Source: Rhynchosporium graminicola (lineage: Eukaryota; Ascomycota; Leotiomycetes; Helotiales; Ploettnerulaceae). From it: a stretch of 64,000 bases of DNA. The notes beneath the pieces are model-generated. The model saw only the letters and a program-made list of their open reading frames with translations, did not search any database and was not told the DNA's origin. Position 1 is the stretch's first letter. Each line of letters starts with the position of its first letter. This document shows positions 30,571 to 41,469 of this stretch, one piece after another. The position numbers were made by a program, and so were the translations under genes. The stretch spans positions 248,001-312,000 of the forward strand of contig FJUW01000035.1 in the NCBI GenBank assembly GCA_900074885.1. Reading direction: 5' to 3'.

Positions 30571-31895
30571 TCAGATCTTGTCTTCGGTCTCCTTACTATT
30601 CGATCCTTTATCCTGATTCAAGATCTTTACCGCGTCTTTCGAATAGATGTAGCTCGCACCACTCCACACTGTAGTGGTAGCCACCAAGTATCTAAAGTAT
30701 CGTCATCAGCAAGGGCATAATTTTAGGAATTTCTAGCCAGAGACGCCCGATGAAAGTGGTACTTACTGCATGGCTGTCATGGCCGCAGTAACATCGACAG
30801 TGAGTAACGGCATGGCCGTCGTAGCCCCAATGAATGCCAGCTGTAAAGCAGTGTTGTACTTGCTGATGGTTGTGGGACGAACTTCGGCTGAAGGTAGGGA
30901 GAAATCCCAGTATCGTGCGAATGTCTTGGGTGGGGGGAGAGAGATCCAACGGTAGTAGATTGCTGTGATGGCCAGACCGACGTCTCGGCCGAGAATGACA
31001 GCAGCAAGCCAGACTGTATCAAGATCAGCATTTTAGTCATATTTCGAGATGAAACAGCGGATTACCTGGGAGGGCGCCCTTAATTGCAAGGCATACGGTC
31101 AGGATTGTCATCAGGGTCTTGTCGGCCATGGGATCAATGACTGTCCCTACCACGGTCTGTAGGTTCCATTTTCGAGCGATCCAGCCATCGACCAGATCTG
31201 TGATTCCCGCGTACGCGAACAGGCCCACTGCCCATGCATGATGGTCATGAAGAACTAGGTAGCCTACGACTGGTGCAGCGATGAGACGAGAGAATGTGAG
31301 AATATTGGGGACCGTATAGATGTTCTCATGGGGGGTGGTAATCTTCGAGAAAACCTTTAGCAGCGGCTTCGTGGGCCTGGGTCGACGCTGTTAGAACCGT
31401 TCGAACCATACCTCAACCTTACCCAAGGAATTGGGACATTATCACGTGACATATCTGACCAGAACAGGCTGACCCTGGCGATATGAGATTGGCTACAGCG
31501 ATATAGTCGATCGAATGGCAAAATTAAGAAATCTGAACTCAGCGTACCTTTGAGAACCACCCGGCTGTTTGGACGTCGAGAAGGGGAACCCCCGGCTCCC
31601 TAGGAAGTTGGGTCGAGTTCTGCTTTTGAAATCAACATTTGGCAACGCCGAAACTTAGTCTGGATATTGGAGGGACGGTGAGGACGTACATGCGCCAAGG
31701 AGCTCCTCGGGTCTGGCTGGATCGAGAAGACGTCCACAGTGATGACTTCAGGGATGCGGAGCTCTGGGGAAGATATTCCGAGCTTCGAGGGAGCATGAAT
31801 TTCGAGTCAGCGTTTGCAGAACACAATTGTTTGCTGTAGACACGAGCTACTCCGCGAGCCCATTGATGGTAGGGTCCAGGTTTGCGACAGAGCAT
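30571..31895 (-). CDS. crd1: Mitochondrial cardiolipin synthase (Crd1)
   Basis: Five exons: 31895-31690, 31619-31548, 31376-31066, 31013-30767, 30691-30571 (957 nt, 318 residues); introns 70, 171, 52 and 75 nt. The CDP-alcohol phosphotransferase signature is complete: VDGWIARKWNLQTVVGTVID followed by PMADK, i.e. DGxxARx8Gx3Dx3D. After it come LAIKGALPVWLAAVILGRDV and YRWISLPPPKTFARYWDFSL, typical of the eukaryotic cardiolipin synthase branch, and hydrophobic helices. The N-terminus (MLCRKPGPYHQWARGVARVY) is a plausible mitochondrial presequence. The enzyme joins phosphatidylglycerol and CDP-diacylglycerol in the inner membrane. Exons 3-5 are secure; exons 1-2 are inferred from splice phase and composition (TRPNFLGSRGFPFSTSKQPG). 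Confidence 0.88.
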
Positions 31896-33765
31896 CGTCG
31901 CTAGTGCATGGTTGCTTGGAAACCTGGTAGAGGGGAAGGCTGGCGAGGATATAATCGGAGGATAGGGAAGAGAAGAGCAGAGCAGAGCGGAGCGGAGCGA
32001 ATAGCGATCGTGTAGAGAAGTGCGAGTTTCACGACAGTATTGAAACGATAGGTGGGATAAATCAAGTGCCCACTTTACGAAAGCCGAAGGCGAAGGACGT
32101 TTTTTCCGATCGCAGGTCGTTGATTGAACTCAAAACAGAGGCTTGCGAACGAAAGCAGGCTCATAAGCGAATACTTAGCCGCCGAGTAGACGCGCGCAAG
32201 CGACTTGGTAGATTAGATTGGTGTGAAGTCGGTTTGAACTAACAAACCTAAACAAGACTCGACGAGATCCAAATCAGCATTGACTCCGAGATCTGAGCGT
32301 GACATTCGGGTGACCTAACCTTACCCGCACGGCACCGTTGAGCACTGCGGTCGTGCTTCGGAGCAGACTCTCGAATCGGTCAAGTTTGGATGCAAGAGTG
32401 GTGGGTAGGATAGAGTTTGGGGCTGCATAAGCAATGTGAATATACAGAGTTTCGGCGTGAAACCCTCATTAGGGATGGGAAATTTGGATCCCACGTTGAT
32501 AAAGATCCGCTCGGGTCGTGAACCAAACTCTAATTGCCCGCCTTCTTACCCCAGACCAAGACCCAAACCTGGACCACGAGAAAGGACGCGCTTCCCTTGA
32601 GCGAGCGAATCGCAACCCTGCTCGCCGTCCATCCTAATTCTAGCTGTCCTACCCTTCCTTAACTTTCTCACCAGTTCATCTTTCCCTGTGATACAATAGT
32701 ACAACGAGTATCAGATTCCTGTCCCGTTCCAGCTTCACCCCTCCAGCTCCTCAAGGTGATCCTGGAAACACTACTCAAGATACCTGTATCACTTACCTTT
32801 CTGTATCCAAGCCTTCCCACCAGCCCTAAGCTCTAGCTTCTCAACCACACACCGGCATTGAGAAGCAACGGTAGGACTAGAACAAAGCTTAGGTTCAAGT
32901 GACGGAGGCTTACTTGTCGTGCTTGTCCACACGGAGTACTGTAGCGAAGTCTCTAGGCTGAAGGCGACGAATGAGATCGCTCAAGAACGTTAAGCTTGTC
33001 CTTAGGGAGGCACAGTTCGATACAACCTTCCCAGGTTGCCTAATAGCTAGCGGCAGTTGCTAGTTGGGGATTCGAGCTTCTGCTTTTACAGGAAAGATCT
33101 AGACCCCTAAGGAAACGGAATTCCGGAAAACTATCCCCAAGTCGTTGACACGCTTGATATATTGAGAGGGATAAGAAATAATGAACGTGGTAATCGAATT
33201 GCCATAAAATTTAGGCATCATGGTCCGAATCGTTGAACGCAATCTCTCCATCAATGCGATTATGTTGGGAGAAACGCTCGAGTCGTGGAGGTTCATTTGC
33301 TCGCATTGCGATGCGAGTCGCCTGATGTTGGACGAGGATGCCATACGTAAGTAACTACAAGCTTTCTGATTGCTCATAACCAAAATTTGCTTCGCAAACT
33401 TGACTCGGGGGAGAAAATGCAATTGCCATGTTGGAAGTTGAGTAGTTTCTAATCTGGCCCACTGGTTTTATTGTTCTATGACGTTGAAATGCAATACAAA
33501 GTACATTAAAAAGATACATGGAAAAACGACAGTTTCTGTGTGTCGCTTGGAGCCAAATGATAGCAACGCAGTCAACAACATTTTTCCCGTGAAAGGGAGG
33601 GTATGCCGCTCCTAGTAATCAGAATCCCTTCCACCTATAATGTCTCCCAGAGTTGCCAGATACGCCAGTAAAGTAGACTTTGTAGTCCAGATCTCCGCAC
33701 CGAGCCGTAGTTCAAAGAAATTCGTTAATATGTAATGTTTTTGTCCCTCTTCGTAGTCAACACCA
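31896..33765. other. Intergenic between crd1 and the WOPR gene
   Basis: Contains a short GAGCA/GAGCG repeat at about 31974-32000 and a CT-rich tract at 32640-32700. One weak candidate frame is listed separately. The right end is the 3' flank of the WOPR gene. Confidence 0.4.
33099..33341 (-). CDS. Doubtful small hypothetical protein
   Basis: A minus-strand frame starting MASSSNIRRLASQCEQMNLH and continuing ALMERLRSTIRTMMPKF, about 80 residues. The composition is protein-like and an ATG follows a plausible leader, but there are no domains, no intron and no neighbour evidence. It may be noise or 3' flank of the WOPR transcript, which is on the same strand upstream. Confidence 0.2.
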   Translation of the reverse strand, partial: ASSSNIRRLASQCEQMNLHDSSVSPNIIALMERLRSTIRTMMPKFYGNSITTFIISYPSQYIKRVNDLGIVFRNSVSLGV

Positions 33766-35157
33766 CTACGATGTACCAGTGCTAGTCCACGGCTGTTGTC
33801 CTCCCATAAAGTGGGGATGGCCAACATTTGGATGACTGGTCATGCCTGGGTGATTTAGCCACATGTTTTCACCCTTAGGCGTTTCTGGACCACTGTAGGA
33901 TTGTGATGGGACTCGTTCGAAAGTAGTTTGGTGCGTGGGTGTTGGTAGAGACCTGGCGGAGTAGCTGTGAGAGGAGCCCGAATCTCTCATGCCACCATAG
34001 AAGCCCTGAGAAGAATACCCAGAATCGCTTGTGAGCTTCGATTCAGTCGAAGAAGCGGAAATACCGGACAAGCCAGACTCAATAGGGCCACTTTGCTCGT
34101 AGTTCGGGGTGCGGCGCGCAAAATTCGTAGTCACTGGCGGTATCTGGGCCCGGGATGTATCGGATCCGATCCCTATGACGGAGTTGTATCGCTGTGTTCT
34201 GTATGCGCCGCCCTCATAATGATCTGGCTTGGTGTGAGGATAAAGACCTGGAGAGTGTGCGAATTGGCCTCCATATCCTGCACTAGGATGACCTTGTCCA
34301 ATACCATCATACTGTCCGTAAGCATTGTACATGCTTGAGCCCGAGCCATACGTGATGGGTGGTGTTGGGAGCGACATTGGTCGGTGTGTGATTGTCTGAT
34401 TCGTCATCTCATAGCCGTTGCGGGCATATGGGTAGCTGGCATACACGGATCGGTCGTCAATTCGGTCCATCGTGTCAACCTCGTCAATGGGCGTGCGGAA
34501 GTTTTGCTTCGTGATGAGATCAGGGCGTGGCGTGATGTGCTGGAACCTGGGATCCTTCGAGGGGGTCGTAAACTTGTTATTCATCACATCCGCTACCGTG
34601 TAGTACGAAACAAGATGGTGCGAGACACCCCCAACCGTTACGCTGACTGTCTTCTTCACGAGTCCCTCTTCTTTGAATCCATAAGAATCCACCAAAGATC
34701 CAATCAAAGAGCGTTCGGTTTCTTTGCTGAGAGAGTTAGGACTCTGGTTGTCAAAGGCCGAAGCTGCTGCTGAGGCCGAGCTGTATCCGTTACTCATGCC
34801 ACTTCCACCGTAAGGTTCGGGCTTGCTGATGCCTGGGGACCTTTTGCTGCGCTTCATTGCCCGCTTTTTCTCCCCAGGTGGGAAAGGTCGTTCAAGTTCG
34901 CGGTAAACCAAAAAGTTACCCAGAATCCGACTGGGGCTCCACGGCACGCCATCAGTCCAGCGCTTAATACCGGAGGAGTGCTCCTCGTAGATGAACACAT
35001 TTCCACTCTTAATCAGACTGACTCTCTCGCGATCGTGAGGACGGCGCGCAACGTGGTTCAGCGCGCCGCTGAGGCAAGCCTCGAAAAGGAGGAGAGCGTC
35101 TTGAGTAGAAGCGATATGGCCAAAGAAGGTTGGCGAGAGTGGTGAAGCGGAAGCCAT
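33766..35157 (-). CDS. WOPR-domain transcription regulator, Gti1/Wor1/Ryp1/Sge1 type
   Basis: Single exon, 463 residues. The first WOPR half is residues ~9-92: PTFFGHIASTQDALLLFEAC, RRPHDRERVSLIKSGNVFIY, SGIKRWTDGVPWSPSRILGN, FLVYREL. The second half is ~143-225: SLIGSLVDSYGFKEEGLVKK, TVSVTVGGVSHHLVSYYTVA, DVMNNKFTTPSKDPRFQHIT, joined by a basic linker (GEKKRAMKRSKR). The threonine in RWTDG is the conserved site discussed as a kinase target in Wor1. The tail is Gly/Ser/Tyr/Pro-rich, as in Sge1/Ryp1. WOPR proteins bind DNA and act as master switches for morphology, sporulation, effector and secondary metabolite genes in fungi. The length and basic linker fit the Gti1 paralogue rather than Pac2. 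Its own promoter region is unusually long (next features). Confidence 0.92.
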   Translation of the reverse strand: MASASPLSPTFFGHIASTQDALLLFEACLSGALNHVARRPHDRERVSLIKSGNVFIYEEHSSGIKRWTDGVPWSPSRILGNFLVYRELERPFPPGEKKRAMKRSKRSPGISKPEPYGGSGMSNGYSSASAAASAFDNQSPNSLSKETERSLIGSLVDSYGFKEEGLVKKTVSVTVGGVSHHLVSYYTVADVMNNKFTTPSKDPRFQHITPRPDLITKQNFRTPIDEVDTMDRIDDRSVYASYPYARNGYEMTNQTITHRPMSLPTPPITYGSGSSMYNAYGQYDGIGQGHPSAGYGGQFAHSPGLYPHTKPDHYEGGAYRTQRYNSVIGIGSDTSRAQIPPVTTNFARRTPNYEQSGPIESGLSGISASSTESKLTSDSGYSSQGFYGGMRDSGSSHSYSARSLPTPTHQTTFERVPSQSYSGPETPKGENMWLNHPGMTSHPNVGHPHFMGGQQPWTSTGTS

Positions 35158-36984
35158 TGTGAAGATGATATGATGGGGATGAGAAAGAAGGTGGTGTTTG
35201 CTTGCTTGATTATGATGGATATGAGGTTGAGGAGGCTGTCATGAGCGACGTCGGAGAAGGTTCCTGGAAGGAAAGAAAAGTACTAATTGATACTCCGATG
35301 CTTTCTTGGGGAAGGGGAGTAAGGAGGCCTTTATCAAACCTTCAGTTGGCGGGGCGGTGCAGTGGGAGGCCGGTCAAAGGTTCGGATCGACTGGGAAGCT
35401 TTCTTGTTCAGTGCCGAGGGGGGGGATGGAGTTGGGTGGATATTTTATGCCTTGTAGTTGTCCTTGCCGTCTAGGTTGTTTGCTGGCCAGGATCGAAGTT
35501 TGAGAAAGAAGGGATGAGCTCAAGGTTCAGGTTGTTTCGACTGAGCTGGTCGACGATAGAGTAAAAAGGTAGAGTATAGACTACTAGGATAACAGAACAA
35601 TGCGGAAAGTACCGATACAGTCTGGAGAGCGAGAGCAGGGGAGGTTAGCGGTGCGAGATGAACGTGCTTGCTGTTTTGCCTGTTCAAGGTTCACTTGGCA
35701 CAATAGAAGTGTCCAAGGGGTTGAGCCTTATCCAGGTCGGGTACCCTAGACTCAGGAGCACAACAATGCCGTTGACTTTGCGATATGCCGGGATATACCA
35801 GAAAGGGTAAGGGATGAATGACGCGGAATTGTAATTAAGGAACAGATATTTGGCGACGACGATAGAGGGTGGGCCAAGATTTCCACCAGAATTTGCCTGG
35901 CTTGGCTTAGAGAGGACAGGAACAGAAGTCGAATTTAAGTAGTAAAATTGCTGAGTGGCTGTGATATAAATTTGCCGACCTAAAGCTGTAAGATCATGAA
36001 GTCGAAGGCGCGGCGGGAAGACTTGGCTACTAGCAGCCCAGAAAATGGAGTTCCGAGTGATACGGTACTGGGTCGATCGATATATTGAAGGTGCTGGCTG
36101 GGGTTGATGTGTTTGGGAGCAATACAACAGGCCTGCCTGTATACCCTGCGCTGAATTGACTGTTGACCGGATTGACTCTGAGTAGTACCGAGAAGTACCG
36201 GTGGTGGAGAAGAAGGTCAAGGACAGAGCAAGGAATGGGAGAATAGCTTTTCCAGGATCATGTAGGGCAGGACAGGGAGGTTATGGACTTCGAAGGTCGC
36301 AGAGGCAGGGGCAAGGACATGGGCAAGGACAGCAGTAATGTGTGGGTAAGGGAGGAGGCAGGGAGGGGAAGGGGGATTGAGAGTGAGAAGGGGAAACATA
36401 GTTGAGACGACCACGGACGGAAAAGCTACGATTCATAGGCGTATTCCAGAAACATGTTCACGGGAGGGACTCTAGACTGTAAAGAGAAAAGACGGCGACT
36501 ACCGCACGGAGGAAAACTAGGACTTACGGAGTAGAGGACATAGCTCCATCGTTATTTGTCTTGGGAGAAAGAAGGGAGACAGGGCAAGGTCTCCGAGCTT
36601 GCAGCTGCGGCCGGCAGCCCTTCGTTCTCGAGGGAACAGGGATGGATGTAGAGCATTTGGTGCGAGAACTACCTTCGTGCCCACGCACACTAAACAGCGC
36701 GTGGCGCACTGATGAGGAGGGACTAGACGGGGGAGCACCAAACAGGCCGTCCGCTCACAGGGAACAGGAGACAGGAACAAAAAGGATTGTGGGCCATCGA
36801 CCTGCGATGTACAGAGAGGTAGCTACGAAAGTACACTTTTGGTACGGAGATATCCAGTGATTGCTGGCCTTGCCATGCCTGGTCTTGCCTTGCCTTGCCC
36901 TGTCCTGTCCTGGACCTTGTCCTGGCCTGGCTGGCTCCCTTGAAGTCAACGAGGATGGAGGAACAGGAACATAGCTGAACAATG

Positions 36985-37012
36985 GAGTGCGAGTGCGAGT
37001 GCGAGTGCGAGT
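36985..37012. repeat. GCGAGT hexanucleotide microsatellite
   Basis: Four to five units of GCGAGT/GAGTGC in the WOPR upstream region. Confidence 0.8.
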
Positions 37013-37244
37013 TGCTCAGATCGACTACTAGGGTAGAGAGTACATACATGATCTGCGACACGTCGACACGAGAAACACTGACTGGAAATACTGGAGAGAC
37101 TGCTGGCTGTATACACACAACAATTGCTAATACTGTGTTGACACCGCCACAACTATGTGGCCACGCCGAAGGTAGAATGTTGACTGACGGTGACCCAAAA
37201 TCAACAAAGCAAGATGTATAGTAGAAAGTGAGTGAGTGAGTGGT

Positions 37245-37280
37245 AAGCGGAGGAGGCGGAGGCGGAGGCGGAGGCGGACA
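37245..37280. repeat. GGAGGC microsatellite
   Basis: About five units of GGCGGA following GGAGGA, strongly purine-biased. Confidence 0.85.
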
Positions 37281-37926
37281 AGCGAGTGGAGGATGAGCTG
37301 CTCGATTTCAGCCCAGCCACCCCAGGGTCTCAAGATCTTCTAAGCCTGATACGACCGCTACTGGCGCTTCAACAGGGATTCATTCCATCGCTGGGCGGTC
37401 GGTATTGTTTCTTCACTTCACTTGACTTCACTTCACTTCACATCACTTCACTCCCACTCCACTCTTTCGCTGAAGAATCGTGCCCAAAACCCCGAGAGAG
37501 ATCCGCCCCCAGACCAATCACATCTAGGCGCATACTACTGTTGCCATTGGCGTCGCCCCAGCGCTGCTAAGTTTCTCCGTGGACGTTGGACCTTGCGCTC
37601 TGTACACTCACTACCTACCATTGATTGGCCTGACGTGCAGACAAGAGTTATCACATCCATCAATAATCGCTGAAGCGAAGTTGCCGTGTTCTCTCTCTGC
37701 CTTTCGTTTTCGTTTTCGAGCCCCAGCTTCATGAAAAAAGTAACGACTCCAAGAAGTGTTGCACAATCTATTTTCGTCTCCTGATGTTATTATGCAATGG
37801 CCATGGTCCATGATAACACTTAGTAATGTATGGAGGAGTACGGAGGGAGAGGAGAGTAGCTTCCCCTGGCCGCCAGTCCAGCCCTTGTTTGATCACTCAC
37901 TCACCCATGGACCAGCTCTGTGCGAT

Positions 37927-37957
37927 ACCTGCCTGCCTGCCTGCCTGCCTGCCTGCT
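37927..37957. repeat. CCTG tetranucleotide microsatellite
   Basis: Six to seven units of CTGC. Confidence 0.9.
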
Positions 37958-38370
37958 CATCGCCAAGCTAAAATCCAAACCCTCAACTGTGTCGAACGCT
38001 ATTTATGATTCCAACAAGAAAGTACAATGAAGATCCCACGGTCTCAGCCTTGCTGGCAAAATAGATTGGAGGCGTTGTTTCCCAAGCGAAACAAGACCCA
38101 TCAGATCCGCCTATAATTGCTCATATGATGTATTCTTAGATGCCAAGAATGCCATCCATACTCTTCTTGAACCCGACGACTTGGTTCTAGCTTGAAGAGT
38201 TTATCCTTAAAAGTAGCCCTCCGTGATTGATTCTAAATTGGTGACTGCTTGGTACCCAAGACATCCCGTTTCTTGAGTACCATGTCCCATACTCTCTGGA
38301 TTGCGAAAATAGATAATTTCGAAGGAATCGGGAATTCTGTTTGAGAGAGGTGATCAAAAGAGATAGCAGG

Positions 38371-38393
38371 ACGTACGTACGTACGTACGTACG
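38371..38393. repeat. ACGT self-complementary microsatellite
   Basis: Five to six ACGT units, then ACGCACGCATGCG. The array is a perfect palindrome with itself and can form a cruciform. Confidence 0.9.
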
Positions 38394-38727
38394 CACGCAT
38401 GCGTTGAAGGGCCGAAATAGTAAGTGCCAGTGGCCTGGCCAGGTGCTATACGGGGCTGGTGCTGGTGCTGGCGCTGGTGCTGGTGCTTGTTAGGAAGCTC
38501 GAGCCTGAGCCTGTCCCCCCCCTTCACATGGCAGTTGAATTAACTTTACAACTACTGTACCAGTCCAGTCCAGTCCAGTACAGTCCACTACAGTCCAGTA
38601 CAGGACTGTACTGTAGCAATCACCCAGAGTTCAGGATAGAAGTAATCGGGATGCCCACAGTGCGGGAAGCGGAGTGGAACTCCTCGACCCCCAAAGGCTC
38701 GCTCGCTCGCTCCAAGCTTAAGCTTCG

Positions 38728-38799
38728 CTTCTCTTCTCTTCTCTTCTCTTCTCTTCTCTTCTCTTCTCTTCTCTTCTCTTCTCTTCTCTTCTCTTCTCT
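38728..38799. repeat. CTCTT pentanucleotide microsatellite, ~14 units
   Basis: An uninterrupted run of about 14 TTCTC units ending in TCTCTCTC. Pure pyrimidine on the plus strand. It creates spurious Arg/Glu- and Ser/Leu-repeat frames on both strands. Confidence 0.95.
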
Positions 38800-41178
38800 C
38801 TCTCTTGCCCAAACCAACCCATTTTCGATAGATACTTGGCCCAAGACTTCATTTCATTTTCATTACTGTACCAACAACAAGTTGTCTGTCTGTACTGCCT
38901 GCCTGCCCACCCGGGCAGCCTGGCGACGGGCAATTCTTGGCAATCTGGTCCCGCCTGCCGGTAATCAAAGCGCCAACCAAGCCCGTGAGGGGCATCCGGT
39001 GCATGCCAAGATGGGCAATTCCCGTGAGGTCTTTCTTGGAAGTTTTGATATTACTTGTATGTATGGGTCAATCAAGCCAGGGTCCTGGTCCTGGTCCTGG
39101 GTGGCTATGATCATGGCCAAGGGTGGATCACCAACCTGCTCTGATCCCAGCTCGTGGGATTGTTCGACTTTGCTTTCCCGGGCGGGCACGGGATCCGGAC
39201 TCGTAGGCGCAATTTCATGAAATGAGCATAGAGGTACTGGGGGGTACTTTCCTTGCGGCCTGTATGATAGCGAATAAGATAGTACCTTCCGTACTGTACT
39301 GTAGCAGCAAGTGCGAAGCGCGCTGTCTCCTGTCTGCTTGCTGTCCCGGCTGACATCTTCACCAAGGTGGATCGTATATGATTAAACTGTAAATTGCCTT
39401 CTGGGTTGGCCTGCTGCACCATGACGACTGATACGATATCCATAACCCCTCGCCTTGTGCACATGATGCTTTGCAAACGGTGCCGTTGGCGAGGATCACG
39501 AAGCTGCAATCACAACGGAGGAAACATATCCAGCTGAACGAGATCTCGCTGCTTTGATTTCTGCCAAGCCAGAGAGAGTCGACCTTGCGATTCGACCATA
39601 CATACACACATACATCTTTCATCCAGGGTTTGACAATGTGACCACTAGTAGATGTTCTACGACTTGAGCCAGGTATTTTGGAGTCGCAGAACATAGCAGA
39701 ATGTTTTGGACTTTGATAAGCAAGTGCCATGAACGGCGACATACTCCGTCGAACAACACCTGGATCGGCCTCCCTTGATACTGAAGTTTTAAAGGTGTCA
39801 AAGTCCCTTAGTAGATGTCTCTCGTCCCCTCGCACTAACGTTATCTACTCACTTGTTTGGGACTTGACAAGTCTCACTAGCAGGTGTTCAGCTAGAGGTT
39901 GACACTCCGAGCGAACCAGTCCCAAGAGATGGAACTTCAATGAGAATTTCGTTCGTTCATCCTACTTCATCATTGATCAGGCTCGGTCTGGTTCGTACTC
40001 AGAGCCAAGTGTTTGAGATTCGAATCAATTTGATCTCTCATGTGAGAGTGAAATCTGGGGAAAGCAACATCCTGGCACCACACTTCATCGATTGGCAGTG
40101 GTACGGTCGGGCGGCACCACCAGCGGAAAAGTATCCGGCAACAACACATCAGTCCGCATGTCATGCACGGATCTTAGCTGTGCATTGCTACGTTACCTGT
40201 CCTCGAAGCGGATTTCACCCGGCCCCCTTTCCAATTCCCTCTCTAGTGTGCCTCTGAATATATCTGAGCTGAGAGATGATGTTGAATTAATCTCTTTGAC
40301 TTTTCCGTAGGGCTCCAGCCTAAGCTTGACTGACAGTCGTTAGGAACCCTATTTCGGGGTTTTAGAAAGTCCATTGAACTCTCTCGATAATCCGTTCCCA
40401 GACTTTCGATCCGTCCGCGGCAACTACTCTAGGATAGCGCTTCGCCGGACGTGCTTACTAGCTCTTCGGCCGTCGATGCTGCCGGTGCCTCGATCGTGTG
40501 CTAACGACCAGATTGTGACAAAACTCCGTGTTCCTGATCTCTAGCTGTGGACTTGCTGACATTAGGCTTGTGTCATATTCTCATCAGCTGGGCCACCTAA
40601 TATAATACCCCAATTGATGATTCTAAGCGACAGCGTAACATAAGTTGTCTCGACTACGTCTACTCCCGACTTTCCAGGAGCTGCAGTAGAAGATTGGACC
40701 TTGGGAACAAGTCGAGGCGGACAATACGCTGATCAGTTCTGGTCCAGGTGAACCCAGGTAAAGGTGCTACAGCACACACACTAGTGGAGCGGCGACAGCT
40801 CCGACACCACGATTGCCTCAGAGACTCATAATAGAGAGAATCGGTCTGATAATTGATGGACATCGTTGAAGTGCACTCGAATACAGGTCACATGTCATAG
40901 CACCCGATGAGAAAATCGTCGCCTTGAAAACATGCCAGTGATCTATGCTCATGCTCGTGTGGACTCAGCAGGTCCTTCGCATTACCGTCGCCAGAACTTC
41001 GGCATCAACCCCTATAGCCTGACAGTAGACCTACATCGCTTGCGACGCATGAATGCATCATGGATGAATCCTCATTGGATTCCGGCGACTCGAAATGTTC
41101 ATAGCGGTTAGCATTGCACGATACTAAATCGTTCTCATAATACGAAGTGATGTCGTTAGACTTCGGTTACACGTCAGC

Positions 41179-41469
41179 ATGCAGTGTAAAACCTGCTCAC
41201 TTACGAGTAACTGCGCAGCTTTTAAACAGCCGCAATGGCACAATACCGCCGAATTTCGCGCCTCTCCGGATTCCATGTACAACCAACCAACTTTGAGAGG
41301 CTGGATCTCCAGACGTGATGGGTTCAACGGCGACCTGCCCAGACTGCAGGGGCTTGAAAATCCGTGGGGAAGGTAAAGGGGACTGACGGTCGGCGGCTGG
41401 ATTGGGGAATTTGGCAGCACCATCCAGATTCTGTGCGAGTCATGCATAAATAAGACGCATTGGAATTGA
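41179..41469 (+). CDS. Small two-exon protein with terminal CxxC pairs (candidate zinc-binding)
   Basis: Exon 41179-41372 and 41418-41469, intron 41373-41417 (45 nt, GTAAAG, CTGAC branch, TTGGCAG), 81 residues. The protein starts MQCKTCSLTSNCAAFKQPQW and ends WGSTIQILCESCINKTHWN. A CxxC pair at each end (C3/C6 and a CESC near the end) is what a treble-clef or zinc-ribbon protein would show. The intron joins the halves in phase and brings the second CxxC into frame, which is unlikely by chance. I do not recognise the family. No neighbour supports a role. A protein-like antisense frame also exists downstream (41490-41700), so this locus deserves caution. Confidence 0.45.

Larger units (their letters stand above)
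35158..41178. other. Six-kilobase upstream region of the WOPR gene, microsatellite-rich, no supported gene
   Basis: No frame has convincing protein character; most long frames are simple-repeat translations. The interval 36.9-39.1 kb is packed with tandem repeats: GCGAGT at 36985-37012, GGAGGC at 37245-37280, CTTCA at 37411-37455, CCTG at 37930-37957, ACGT at 38371-38393, GGTGCT at 38455-38488, CAGTC/CAGTA at 38561-38604, CTCTT at 38728-38799. The part next to the WOPR ATG probably encodes a long 5' leader, as known for WOR1 and RYP1; the 3' part (39-41 kb) may hold decayed DNA. Confidence 0.5.

Noticed and set aside
31395..31410. GGTTCGAAC, a tRNA B-box look-alike
   Set aside because: No A box or cloverleaf around it; it lies inside crd1 intron 2.
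33967..34773. Two plus-strand frames of 123 and 129 codons
   Set aside because: Antisense shadows of the WOPR gene.
38588..38933. Overlapping frames with Arg-Arg-Glu-Glu-Lys repeats
   Set aside because: They are translations of the CTCTT microsatellite, not genes.
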